This document shows positions 51,516 through 59,407 of a stretch of DNA of 64,000 nt, piece after piece. Within the stretch, counting starts at the first letter, position 1. Each line of letters opens with the position of its first letter. The notes beneath the pieces are model-generated. The model was given only the letters and a program-made list of their open reading frames with translations, did not search any database and was not told the origin of the DNA. The position numbers and the translations under genes are program-made. Origin of the DNA: Chryseobacterium sp. JM1 (GTDB lineage: Bacteria; Bacteroidota; Bacteroidia; Flavobacteriales; Weeksellaceae); NCBI RefSeq assembly GCF_000737715.1, contig NZ_JPRN01000007.1, positions 124,001-188,000 on the forward strand, in the 5' to 3' direction.

Positions 51516-51591
51516 TTGTACCGGGCATCTGGCGAAAAGACTCTGTTCAATGAAAAGTCGAAGAAGTTCTTTTCTTACGGCACCGGATCAA
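51516..51591 (-). ncRNA. Y RNA-like unit 1 (first)
   Basis: Closing helix UUG..CCGG / CCGG..CAA, bulged U, GC:GC, CGUAA. Helix 2 is GAAAAGA/UCUUUUC (7 bp), then UUCUUCG. About 76 bases, no tRNA module. It begins about 10 bases downstream of the promoter module 51600-51638, so it is the promoter-proximal unit. The 3' linker GCCAGAUGC resembles GCCAAAUGC of unit 3. Confidence 0.75.
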
Positions 51592-51599
51592 TAACAATT

Positions 51600-51638
51600 G
51601 CAAAGTTATTTCTGAAGTACGCATTCTTTTTACGCAGT
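51600..51638 (-). promoter_or_regulatory. Promoter module of the RNA array, shared with the TROVE gene
   Basis: Read on the minus strand: CTGCGTAAAAAGAATGCGTA, 10 bases, then AATAACTTTGC, where TAACTTTG fits the -7 box. The same module with equal spacing lies before the TROVE gene (54482-54520). RNA unit 1 starts at the expected distance. Confidence 0.75.
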
Positions 51639-51658
51639 TTATTTTTTATTTGTGTTTT

Positions 51659-52108
51659 TTAAATATCGATATACAGTTTCTGGCCTTTTTTCATAACTTC
51701 TTCTGCAAATTTTTTAAAAACGGGATAATAATAGTTTTCAAAATCATCGTACAAATATTCTTTCCTGCTACAATTTTTGATAGATTCTAAAGTCAGCAGA
51801 AAATCATCTGCATCAATCTCAGTACATTGAGCGCTGATATCCTGCCAGCCGGTGCATTCATTGTTTTGTCTTACAAATTCCGGCAATATATTGTACTTTT
51901 CCGGAGTAATCCCTTCATAAAACCAATAATTTAAATATCCTCTGAAAGTTCCACCTCCAAAGAGTACTGCTTCCTGCTTCCCTTCCGATTCTGTCAGCAA
52001 CATATATTCTTCACCACAATCGGGTGCTCCGCAGCATGGACACAGACAAAGATGTGTTAAATCTTCTCTGATGAAAGGATTTCCCTGATATTGATAGGTT
52101 TCTGACAT
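51659..52108 (-). CDS. Hypothetical protein with N-terminal Cys cluster
   Basis: The start is ATG 52108 (MSETYQYQGNPFIRE); the longer frame translates the repeat at 52124-52155. About 149 residues. A cysteine-rich stretch 'LCLCPCCGAPDCGEEYMLL' suggests a zinc ribbon. The remainder is acidic with many aromatic residues ('YDDFENYYYPVFKKFAEEVM'). No family recognised. It lies between TROVE and the RNA array in the same direction, so it is probably accessory. Confidence 0.6.
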   Translation of the reverse strand: MSETYQYQGNPFIREDLTHLCLCPCCGAPDCGEEYMLLTESEGKQEAVLFGGGTFRGYLNYWFYEGITPEKYNILPEFVRQNNECTGWQDISAQCTEIDADDFLLTLESIKNCSRKEYLYDDFENYYYPVFKKFAEEVMKKGQKLYIDI

Positions 52109-52123
52109 GGTGTTATTGTTTTT

Positions 52124-52155
52124 GTCATTGCGAGGAACGAAGTGACGAAGCAATC
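52124..52155. repeat. GTCATTGCGAGGAACGAAGT-type dispersed repeat
   Basis: A 32-base element, GTCATTGCGAGGAACGAAGT followed by GACGAAGCAATC. ATTGC and GCAAT arms make it palindromic. This word is a widespread dispersed element in bacterial genomes, including Bacteroidota. It fills exactly the space between two genes. Confidence 0.75.
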
Positions 52156-52848
52156 TTATTTTAACGAATTAATTTTCTTATCCAAATCATACATTTCAAA
52201 TCTTGCCTTTCCTATTATATCTTCAGTATCTTTTTTCAACTGTTCTTGCAATAAAATTGTTGTTAGAAAATTTTGAAGATTCAAAGTTATTTCTAAGAAA
52301 CTAACAATCATTAAAGCTGTTTCATTAGCATCAAATTTAATAATCGTATTATAATATAATTCAACATTATCACTGATATGTCCACTTATATTGTTTCTAA
52401 TAACACTCATTTCACTTTCATATTTATACTTATTTTTGAATTTCTTTATCAGATTATTTACTTCCCATAATTCCTCTTTTAAAAATGGATAAGTGATTGT
52501 AGAAACATCATTAAGAAATTTTCTGTGTTTATCATATGTTTTAAATGTTTCAAAAATCGTTAAATAAGCATTTTTAATAAGAAATATTTTTTCCCAGTTA
52601 TTTGAAGCATCATATAACATCTTACTTATAACTGTTAAATCAAGATTAGCAATATTAACTAATGAGCTAATATCATTTAATTTTTTTACTAAATCAAGCA
52701 CACCAAAATCAAGGTTATCTTCAATAACTTTAAGATGTGTTTTAATGTATTCAATTAAACTATTCGTCTTTTGACAAGTATCTAATTGATTAGTAAAAAT
52801 CGTAATTGACTTATTTGCAGACTCATTAAAACTTGTATTCATAATCAT
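52156..52848 (-). CDS. AT-rich hypothetical protein next to TROVE
   Basis: 230 residues, not recognised. Largely helical, with no signal peptide or membrane segment; 'KSITIFTNQLDTCQKTNSLI' and 'LEITLNLQNFLTTILLQEQL' are amphipathic. Codon use is clearly more AT-rich than TROVE and its neighbours (many ATA, AAT, TTA codons), a sign of separate origin. Flanked by a dispersed repeat on one side and a hairpin on the other. Likely acquired cargo. The start could also be the ATG two codons further in. Confidence 0.6.
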   Translation of the reverse strand: MIMNTSFNESANKSITIFTNQLDTCQKTNSLIEYIKTHLKVIEDNLDFGVLDLVKKLNDISSLVNIANLDLTVISKMLYDASNNWEKIFLIKNAYLTIFETFKTYDKHRKFLNDVSTITYPFLKEELWEVNNLIKKFKNKYKYESEMSVIRNNISGHISDNVELYYNTIIKFDANETALMIVSFLEITLNLQNFLTTILLQEQLKKDTEDIIGKARFEMYDLDKKINSLK

Positions 52849-52889
52849 GATATTAATTTAGTTATTTACAAATGATGGTTTATTTTTCT

Positions 52890-52919
52890 AAAAGCAGTGC
52901 CTTTTACAGCACCACTTTT
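52890..52919 (-). terminator. Hairpin over the TROVE stop codon
   Basis: On the minus strand AAAAGTGGTGC and GCACTGCTTTT pair with two wobbles around TGTAAAAG; the TAA stop lies in the loop. It may end the TROVE transcript. GTGCTGTAA resembles the GTGCCGTAA that opens the RNA units. Confidence 0.45.
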
Positions 52920-54421
52920 TTAATTAACTGCACCGCAGACTTTCTGTCTTCCACAGCATTCAATACATCGAAAATCTTATCAGACCAACCTGCAATAAGG
53001 TATACGTCATTTTTTCTGACATCCAACGGATGGTTTCCGTAACCCGCTAAATCAAATATATATAATTTTGCATCCGGAGCTATCTTTTTATATTTATTCC
53101 AGGAATCTTCAAATGAATGCTTGGTGTTTTTACTGTTCCACAACTGCGTATCGGTAAACAACATGATTTTATCTATTTTTTCTCTCTTTCTAATCAGATC
53201 TTCGATCACCAGATAACCGTTGGTAGAATACCCTACTTCACCTTCACGCTTGTAAAACTCGTTCACGTTTCTTAAAATACCGCTTTTAGGCATAGAAACT
53301 CTCAGCCAGCTGTCACCAAATATACCGGTGATCACATTTTTACATTGTGACTGTAAAATCATAGACATCAATAATCCGATATCGTAACGCAATACTTTAC
53401 TTTTAGGAGAAACCGGTTGCTGCATAGAACCTGAAACATCTGCCGCAATCACCACCGAAGTGTCAAAACCAAAACCTTTGATGTTTTTCGCACTCACCAT
53501 CACCGCATCTTCCAATGCTTCTAAAACAGATGACAGATAAGGTGATTTCATAGCCTTCAATTCTCTGTAGGCCGCCAAAAATCTGAAAGGAAGCTGTTTT
53601 GAATTTGTGACTGCTTTTTCATTGGATAGATAGCTGCAAACTTTGGCCATGGCATCAGAAGAAACTTCCGACTCCAAAATATTTCTAAGGTTTCTGAGCG
53701 TCGCCATATAACCCAGCTTATTGCTGAAGATCAATTCTTCCCACTTATTTTTAAAAGCCAGTGTTTTTTCAGCTTCATCTGCGAACTTGGTCTGTCCTAA
53801 AACAGAAAGTTCAACTTCCCATGTGAAAGGAGTTTCCAGCGTATCGCCCACAATTTTGTTGAAAATTGCCTGTTGACTTTCATCCTTTGCTTTCGGGTGA
53901 ACCAGGAACAACGCATCTCTTAGCGTTACTTCTGCTTTTCTGTTGTATTTTGCAAACTGATATTCATCAAATTTATTGAAAGATTTCGCAAGACCTTTCT
54001 GGATCTGCTTTGAAAGTTTGTTCAGTTTTTTCATTTCCGTTCTTTCATTGGTTGTTTGGTAGTACGCCAAAAGCTCAGTGATTTCATCCGCTCTCTGCAC
54101 CACCCCATCAACCGTTCTACTGATTAAGTCAGTACCGGAAGTTTGTTTTGCCAATTCGGCAGTTAATACCAATGGAATAGAACGTAAATACATATCTTTC
54201 CTTGCATACACCGCCAGCTTTGCTACGAATTCCGGATCGTTTTTTTTGATCAGAGACTGAATTCTTACCAATCTGTCGCTCCCTTTTTCATAAGAGGTTC
54301 TGGATAACCCTGTTGTAACAACAGCACTGTATAATTCTTCAGCAGGTGTCATGGTAAATGCCTTTGCACCTTCGTAGTTCATTACGGTATTTTTCTCTTT
54401 GTTTAAAAAATTAAATTTCAT
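52904..54421 (-). CDS. rsr: TROVE-domain Ro60/Rsr-like RNA-binding protein
   Basis: 505 residues. The N-terminal TROVE module is a ring of HEAT-like helices ('LSRTSYEKGSDRLVRIQSLI', 'DPEFVAKLAVYARKDMYLRS', 'IPLVLTAELAKQ', 'DALFLVHPKAKDESQQAIFN'). The C-terminal vWA domain keeps a MIDAS ('VVIAADVSGSMQQPVSPKSK', 'IMLFTDTQLWNSKNTKH'). Ro60/Rsr proteins bind misfolded RNA ends in the ring and Y RNAs on its outer face, and can hand RNA to PNPase. Here Y RNA-like units lie downstream on the same strand and share its promoter module. No rtcB or rtcA is adjacent. Confidence 0.93.
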   Translation of the reverse strand: MKFNFLNKEKNTVMNYEGAKAFTMTPAEELYSAVVTTGLSRTSYEKGSDRLVRIQSLIKKNDPEFVAKLAVYARKDMYLRSIPLVLTAELAKQTSGTDLISRTVDGVVQRADEITELLAYYQTTNERTEMKKLNKLSKQIQKGLAKSFNKFDEYQFAKYNRKAEVTLRDALFLVHPKAKDESQQAIFNKIVGDTLETPFTWEVELSVLGQTKFADEAEKTLAFKNKWEELIFSNKLGYMATLRNLRNILESEVSSDAMAKVCSYLSNEKAVTNSKQLPFRFLAAYRELKAMKSPYLSSVLEALEDAVMVSAKNIKGFGFDTSVVIAADVSGSMQQPVSPKSKVLRYDIGLLMSMILQSQCKNVITGIFGDSWLRVSMPKSGILRNVNEFYKREGEVGYSTNGYLVIEDLIRKREKIDKIMLFTDTQLWNSKNTKHSFEDSWNKYKKIAPDAKLYIFDLAGYGNHPLDVRKNDVYLIAGWSDKIFDVLNAVEDRKSAVQLIKKVVL

Positions 54422-54481
54422 GAGTTACTGTTTTTTGTTAAACATTTTTGGAGGATCGTCTTTTCCTCTCTGATTTCTGAT

Positions 54482-54520
54482 GCAAAGTAAAAACAGTATT
54501 GCGCATTCTTTTTGCGTAGT
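54482..54520 (-). promoter_or_regulatory. Promoter module of the TROVE gene, shared with the RNA array
   Basis: Minus strand: CTACGCAAAAAGAATGCGCA, 10 bases, then TTTTTACTTTGC. From the conserved GC of ACTTTGC to the box start is 19 bases, the same as at 51600-51638. The box is a near direct repeat of TRCGYA/TGCGYA around AAAAGAA. The start codon is about 60 bases downstream. Confidence 0.72.
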
Positions 54521-54540
54521 TATTTTTTGTTCAAAATTTT

Positions 54541-54777
54541 TTATTCTATCCGTGTCGAAAGATTTGATGGGTAATTTTTTAATCACGGATTTCACGGATG
54601 TGCTCAGATGATTGTGTTATTTGTGAAAATATTTGTGGTGTTTGTGTTTAAATTTAAGATTGGGCTAAAGCCAAATGAATACCGGATATTATATAAGCGC
54701 GCTAAAGCCCGCTCCTATTAATGTTTACTGATAAGATCTTTTATCTTTTATCTTTTATCTTTTATCTTTTATCTTTT
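54541..54777. repeat. Intergenic repeats upstream of the VOC gene
   Basis: A GGGCTAAAGCC / GCTAAAGCCC pair of small hairpins lies at 54662-54710. A heptanucleotide ATCTTTT is repeated six times in tandem at 54736-54777. No gene here. The heptamer tract could vary in copy number but lies upstream of the predicted promoter. Confidence 0.65.
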
Positions 54778-54848
54778 AAATAAAATTTTTCTATCACTCA
54801 ATTCAAATAAAGGAATCAATACTCATCTGGTTTTGAAAATGCATTGTC

Positions 54849-54856
54849 TAGCTTTG
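54849..54856 (+). promoter_or_regulatory. Putative -7 box for the VOC gene
   Basis: TAGCTTTG fits TAnnTTTG and lies 20 bases before ATG 54877. It supports that start rather than an in-frame ATG-like start at 54844, which would precede the promoter. Confidence 0.5.
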
Positions 54857-54876
54857 TATACATTAAAATTCAGGCT

Positions 54877-55323
54877 ATGATTAAAGGATTATATGAAACC
54901 CATGTTCAGGTAAGCAATTTGGAAAATTCCATCCGCTTTTACACTGAGGTATTGGGTTTGAAATTGGCTCATATGGATAAGACGCGTCCCATTGCATTTT
55001 TATGGATCGGTGAAGGCAAAGAATTTATGCTGGGATTGTGGGAACAGAAAGAAAACCTGCAGCCAAGACATTTTGCGTTCTCCAGCAGCAAAGAAGATAT
55101 TTTAAATTATTCCGTAGATTTTTTGAAAAATAAAGATCTGAAGCCCTATAACTTTTTAAAGGACGGCATCGATGAGCCTATGGTGTTTGCATGGATGCCT
55201 GCGTTGGCCATTTATTTCAATGATCCGGATGGCAATCAGCTCGAGTTTATCTCCATCCTGGAAGGTGAAGGAAAACCGGAATTAGGAGTGATCTCTTACG
55301 AAGAATGGATGAAACATCAATAA
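54877..55323 (+). CDS. VOC-superfamily (glyoxalase-like) protein
   Basis: The start is ATG 54877 (MIKGLYETHVQVSNLENSIR). 148 residues, two betaalphabetabetabeta units: 'THVQVSNLENSIRFYTEVLG' and 'ALAIYFNDPDGNQLEFISIL'. Candidate metal ligands are His in the first strand and Glu in the last, but which reaction it performs (isomerase, dioxygenase or resistance by sequestration) cannot be told. Monocistronic. Confidence 0.87.
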   Translation: MIKGLYETHVQVSNLENSIRFYTEVLGLKLAHMDKTRPIAFLWIGEGKEFMLGLWEQKENLQPRHFAFSSSKEDILNYSVDFLKNKDLKPYNFLKDGIDEPMVFAWMPALAIYFNDPDGNQLEFISILEGEGKPELGVISYEEWMKHQ

Positions 55324-55325
55324 AT

Positions 55326-55363
55326 AAAAAAGGACAGACTTATTTTCAAGCTGTCCTTTTTTT
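55326..55363. terminator. Bidirectional terminator between VOC and SWIM genes
   Basis: AAAAAAGGACAG and CTGTCCTTTTTT arms, with an inner CTT/AAG pair, sit in the gap of the two convergent genes. Confidence 0.9.
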
Positions 55364-55364
55364 A

Positions 55365-56708
55365 TTAAGTATGTACTAATTTCTTTACGGCAAGAACATG
55401 TTTGCATGGTCCTCTCTCGCCCTGGTATTTACTGAACCATTCGCAGGTACAGCGCTCTTTCCCATTATCAATAATAACAGTATGATGTACTCCCGTTCCT
55501 TCTACTCTGGCTTCTGTTCTGGCTAAGCTTTTATTTAAGATCTCCACCTTTCCTTCTGCAATGAGCTTTTCTGCATTTTTCATCCTGGGATTCAACCCGA
55601 TAATACGGTTGAGTTTAAATGGTAATCTGCGGTAGAAAAATCCGTTATCATCAAGATCGTAGCCTAAAAGTCCCATAGCAGCCAATCTTCCTGTAAGATT
55701 ATCCGTTGTTTTAAGGCTGATATTTTCATCCACAGCAAAAACTGAAGGATTAAAGGACTGATTCGCATAAGCATATTTATCCAGTGCATCAATCCATTCA
55801 TCGGAAATATCGTCAATCAGGCTGTCCAAAACAGCTCCTTCTCCTGAAAATCCTCTCCAGCTCTCCCTTGACAATGAAAAGCTGAACCTTATATTCCCCA
55901 TATACAGCTGCCATGTCGTAGACTGCATATCTGCATGCGGAAATACCTGCATCTGGTCGATATAAGGAAGAAGCGGTTCCAGCAAGCGTAATCTGTTAAG
56001 CCCGCCAATACAGACTGCATCAGCCGATTTCACAGGGGAAAACATAGGTTTATTTCCTCTGATGATCAAATAGTAATCTGATTTTACCGGACCTTTCGGT
56101 ATCCCTCTGAACAGCTGCTGGGTCTGTATTTTATTAAAAGTATGAAGCTTTTCCGACTCGGAAAGATAGATCTGAACGGTACTGAGCCCTTTGATCCATT
56201 TTACAGGCAGCGGAACTTTTCTTTCGACTATTTTTTCTTCTTCTTTGTACAGTCCAACTTCTTTTTCCCCAACAGAAAGCATTATTTTTTCATTCGGGCG
56301 AATGCTTCCCAACGCAGTAATCATCGGTTGGTTAAAATCCACATTGGTGGTTCCGTTTTCCAGAAAATCACCGTGGAGCCCTTCAGGCAGAACATCTACC
56401 CTGGCATACACTCCGGCACAGTGCGAAAATCCTTCAAACCGCAGCCGCTCATTTCCGGCCGTAACGATAGGGTCTTTAAGCAACGCCATCTGAAACGGCG
56501 ACAGATTAAAGCTGGATTTCACAATATTGGAAAGGGTAATGAGGCATCTTGCCAGTATAAACGGCTGACTGACATCTCCCCAGAAAAAGCAGGGAGCATC
56601 CGTAGTCTTCTGAATTTCGCTGTACTTGGACAGAAATAATTCTTCAGATGCATCTTTTTTTATCAAAGACGATGGTCTCTGATAATTGTAAACAAGCGTA
56701 TCTTCCAT
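55365..56708 (-). CDS. SWIM zinc-finger protein
   Basis: 447 residues. The SWIM motif CxCx12CxH is at the C-terminus: 'ERCTCEWFSKYQGERGPCKH' then VLAVKKL. The preceding 400 residues are mixed alpha/beta with 'FFWGDVSQPFILARCLITLS' and 'YARVDVLPEGLHGDFLENGT'. SWIM fingers bind DNA, RNA or proteins. The gene starts 2 bases after the DUF6493-like gene. In other bacteria SWIM proteins occur with DUF6493-type and MoxR/vWA proteins in stress loci. Here they lie next to TROVE, which has its own vWA domain. Confidence 0.85.
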   Translation of the reverse strand: MEDTLVYNYQRPSSLIKKDASEELFLSKYSEIQKTTDAPCFFWGDVSQPFILARCLITLSNIVKSSFNLSPFQMALLKDPIVTAGNERLRFEGFSHCAGVYARVDVLPEGLHGDFLENGTTNVDFNQPMITALGSIRPNEKIMLSVGEKEVGLYKEEEKIVERKVPLPVKWIKGLSTVQIYLSESEKLHTFNKIQTQQLFRGIPKGPVKSDYYLIIRGNKPMFSPVKSADAVCIGGLNRLRLLEPLLPYIDQMQVFPHADMQSTTWQLYMGNIRFSFSLSRESWRGFSGEGAVLDSLIDDISDEWIDALDKYAYANQSFNPSVFAVDENISLKTTDNLTGRLAAMGLLGYDLDDNGFFYRRLPFKLNRIIGLNPRMKNAEKLIAEGKVEILNKSLARTEARVEGTGVHHTVIIDNGKERCTCEWFSKYQGERGPCKHVLAVKKLVHT

Positions 56709-56710
56709 AT

Positions 56711-59407
56711 CTATTTTTTTAGAAGAAGATTGCAGATTTTTTTCAGACTGGAATTCTCTTTCCAGCTATTCAGTTTTTCTTTTAAGTTTTTATCGGCTTC
56801 AGATTGGTTTAAAGCCAGAACCTCGTGGTAAATATCCAATATTTTTTTCAGATTGGTAACAGGGGTTTCCATCTGCAGCAAAATATGGGTAAGAAGCTGT
56901 TCCAGTGCCAGATTGTGGTCTTTGCTGACATTGAGCATCTGATGCTGTACCAGATCCGTAAATCTCTTCACAGGTGCCCATTCCAGTTTCTCATGCAGAC
57001 CGGTCACACGGCCCAGCTGTACATTATCCATTACTTTATGCGAAACATGTTCGAGCCAGATCTCAGCAGCGGTTCCACGGATGACTTTGTCTCCGTCCAG
57101 GAAAATAGTTCCCAGAAACAGGTATCCCATTGCATCCAGAGGTTTTTTCATCTGATGAAGCGCCTGGGCCGTATTTAGAACCAGAGTTCTTTCATACACT
57201 TCTGCGATTCCGGAATAAAACAGACAGTCCTTAATGATCTTAGCAAAAACATTTCCAAGGGTATTCGGAAAACTCCACATAAATGAAGGGGTTTCAGAGA
57301 AGTGTTTCTGCTCAGCAATAAAGTATTCCAGGAAAAGCGGATGCTCTCTTTTTTTCAGATGATATTTCGGAACATTAATGTTCAGTTCAACCGGATAATA
57401 GGAGTTCTTTTTACTGTCAATAGTTTTCCATTCATATGAGCCGGTAAGGAATTCTTTAGGGATATCATCATATCCGAAATCTTTGAATTCTTCAAAAACG
57501 GTTCCGGGAGAACGTGTAATTCCGGCAGTCATCCACCATGACGGATGTTCAAATTTTCCTTTAGGAGCTGCATTTGGATTAAAAAAGAAAAGAAGCAGAT
57601 CTTTGTATTCTCCTTTTAATTTTTCTTCCACCAGCTTTAATCTGTCAGATGTTCTTTCAAGTGAACAACGCTGCAGTGCCAATTGTACATCCAGGTCATC
57701 AGGCTTCATATTTTCGTTCTGATAGATTTCAAATCTTTCTACCAATGCATCCGGGCTTACCCAACATGGCTCATGGGTTACTGTAGATAGTAACGGAGTT
57801 TTATCTCCTGATTTTATTTTATTGAAAACCTGTACTGCAATATGCTTGAAGGGCTTCATAGCCGTCCCTCCGGCATAGATGTCACGTATGGGTCCCAGTT
57901 TTTTATGGTAGGTGGAATACACTTCTCTCGTAGCTTCGTCTTCCTGCGTTCTCTTGTATATTTTTTCCAGATTCTTAAGCTGAACCGGGAATTTTTCCAA
58001 TAAAGAAAGTCCGTAGTTGATGATCAGATTGCACAGCAGCACATTAAAATGATGTACTTCCCATTTGGCAATAGTTTTACAGGCTTTCTGAAATACAGGT
58101 TCAAAAAGTTTTACGGATGCGTCATCTGCATCAGCAGCAAACCTGACAAGCCCTCCGAGTGCCAGATCATAATAATAGGTCCCCGGCTTTTCTATCGCCT
58201 GCGGAAGGAAAAACATCAGATCTTCAAAGCTGGCAGGCTCCTTCGCCCGGCTTTCTTCGCTGATCAGTTCCAGCTTTTCCTGCTCTACGGCATCCAGTTC
58301 CAATTGTTTGTCTTCAATATATTCAGCGAGTCCCGGTCTTACATTAGCCAAAACATTATCTGCATAATGTGACAGGGCTTCCTGGATATCCTCGGAAACG
58401 GGAATATATTTCTGAATGATCTTTGCCGCTTTAGTCTGTATGCTTTCATCTTTGCTTACAAACGCTGTGCTCAGAGCCATTCCAAGGTTTTCAGTATCGG
58501 TTTTCTTTTTCTGAAAGATATTTTCTGTCACGGCAAGACTGGCTGCCACCACCGTTTTGACCTCTGAACTTAACAGGTTCGGAAGGAAATGGGAAAACTC
58601 ACTGGTTTTAAATTCCTGCTCCGGAACTATTTTTTTCAAATGAGCCAGCATGGTATTCACCGCCTTCGACTGTACGGAAGCCAATCCTGCCATCAGTTCG
58701 TCCTGAAGCATGATCAGTTCCTCGTTTGAAGGTTTCAGGATATTAAATGCATCCATGAACCATCCGGTCACGTTTTTATTAAAATTTCTGTTGGCTGCCA
58801 GAAGGCATTCCTTAAGAAATCTTTTTCTTTCGATTTTGTTTTCCGCAATCAGCTTTTGAACCAAAGGAAGCCATTCTCTTGTAAAAGGGAGTGATTTCGA
58901 TGGAAATTCGCATAAATACCAAAAGTGGGTGTTCAGAGTCTCCGGAGATTTATCCAGGTCATAGGGCTGAAGACTTAAGTGGTATCCCAGCAGTTCAGGT
59001 CTGGGTTGTACATAGCCTTTTTCTGCCCATTCCAGAATATCCTGATAATTAAAAGCTGTAAATTCAGCTTCTATAGAATCATTGATAAATTCTGAAAACC
59101 ACGGCGGGCATCCCCATTCCAATATCTTACGGGTCTGTTCTTTGTCTCTGAAAAGGCTCCAGTAGTTTTTCCCGTAATGCTTCTGATCCATGCAGACAAA
59201 TGATGCGATATCAATGATAGAATGCTGATCTGCAGAACCGGCAGTATGGTAGGAGTTTTTCGTCATTACAATCTTACTGATCTCCCGGTCCAGCTTTTTT
59301 ATCGTGGGTACCAGGGTTTTTCTTTCTTCTGTGCTTAGCTGCTTCAGAAACGGAATAATCTCATGTGCTTTTTCCTCATTAAGGATCTCATAAAGTCTTT
59401 CTTTCAT
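56711..59407 (-). CDS. DUF6493-like large helical repeat protein, copy 2
   Basis: 898 residues, alpha-helical repeat throughout. The N-terminus 'EKAHEIIPFLKQLSTEERKT' then 'LVPTIKKL' parallels the upstream gene ('KEIVPFLIKLTPKEKKETAV'), and both end in 'ETPVTNLKKILDIYHEVLAL' versus 'DRPVFNLKKILEMYYELLHF', followed by NQSE. They are paralogs. A 'VTHEPCWVSPDALVERFEIY' block (upstream copy 'ADHTPCWIDIRILIDQLKIY') is conserved too. Family assignment rests on these patterns and the SWIM neighbour. It overlaps the upstream paralog by 20 bases. Probably a scaffold. Confidence 0.7.
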   Translation of the reverse strand: MKERLYEILNEEKAHEIIPFLKQLSTEERKTLVPTIKKLDREISKIVMTKNSYHTAGSADQHSIIDIASFVCMDQKHYGKNYWSLFRDKEQTRKILEWGCPPWFSEFINDSIEAEFTAFNYQDILEWAEKGYVQPRPELLGYHLSLQPYDLDKSPETLNTHFWYLCEFPSKSLPFTREWLPLVQKLIAENKIERKRFLKECLLAANRNFNKNVTGWFMDAFNILKPSNEELIMLQDELMAGLASVQSKAVNTMLAHLKKIVPEQEFKTSEFSHFLPNLLSSEVKTVVAASLAVTENIFQKKKTDTENLGMALSTAFVSKDESIQTKAAKIIQKYIPVSEDIQEALSHYADNVLANVRPGLAEYIEDKQLELDAVEQEKLELISEESRAKEPASFEDLMFFLPQAIEKPGTYYYDLALGGLVRFAADADDASVKLFEPVFQKACKTIAKWEVHHFNVLLCNLIINYGLSLLEKFPVQLKNLEKIYKRTQEDEATREVYSTYHKKLGPIRDIYAGGTAMKPFKHIAVQVFNKIKSGDKTPLLSTVTHEPCWVSPDALVERFEIYQNENMKPDDLDVQLALQRCSLERTSDRLKLVEEKLKGEYKDLLLFFFNPNAAPKGKFEHPSWWMTAGITRSPGTVFEEFKDFGYDDIPKEFLTGSYEWKTIDSKKNSYYPVELNINVPKYHLKKREHPLFLEYFIAEQKHFSETPSFMWSFPNTLGNVFAKIIKDCLFYSGIAEVYERTLVLNTAQALHQMKKPLDAMGYLFLGTIFLDGDKVIRGTAAEIWLEHVSHKVMDNVQLGRVTGLHEKLEWAPVKRFTDLVQHQMLNVSKDHNLALEQLLTHILLQMETPVTNLKKILDIYHEVLALNQSEADKNLKEKLNSWKENSSLKKICNLLLKK

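Noticed and set aside
52113..52153. N-terminal extension of the Cys-cluster protein (beginning MLRHFVPRNDK)
   Set aside because: These residues are the translation of the dispersed GTCATTGCGAGG repeat; the ATG at 52108 is the better start.
51600..54520. Sigma-54 promoters for TROVE and the RNA array (as for rtcBA in enteric bacteria)
   Set aside because: No GG-N10-GC arrangement; the shared module instead ends in a TAnnTTTG-like -7 box at the array.
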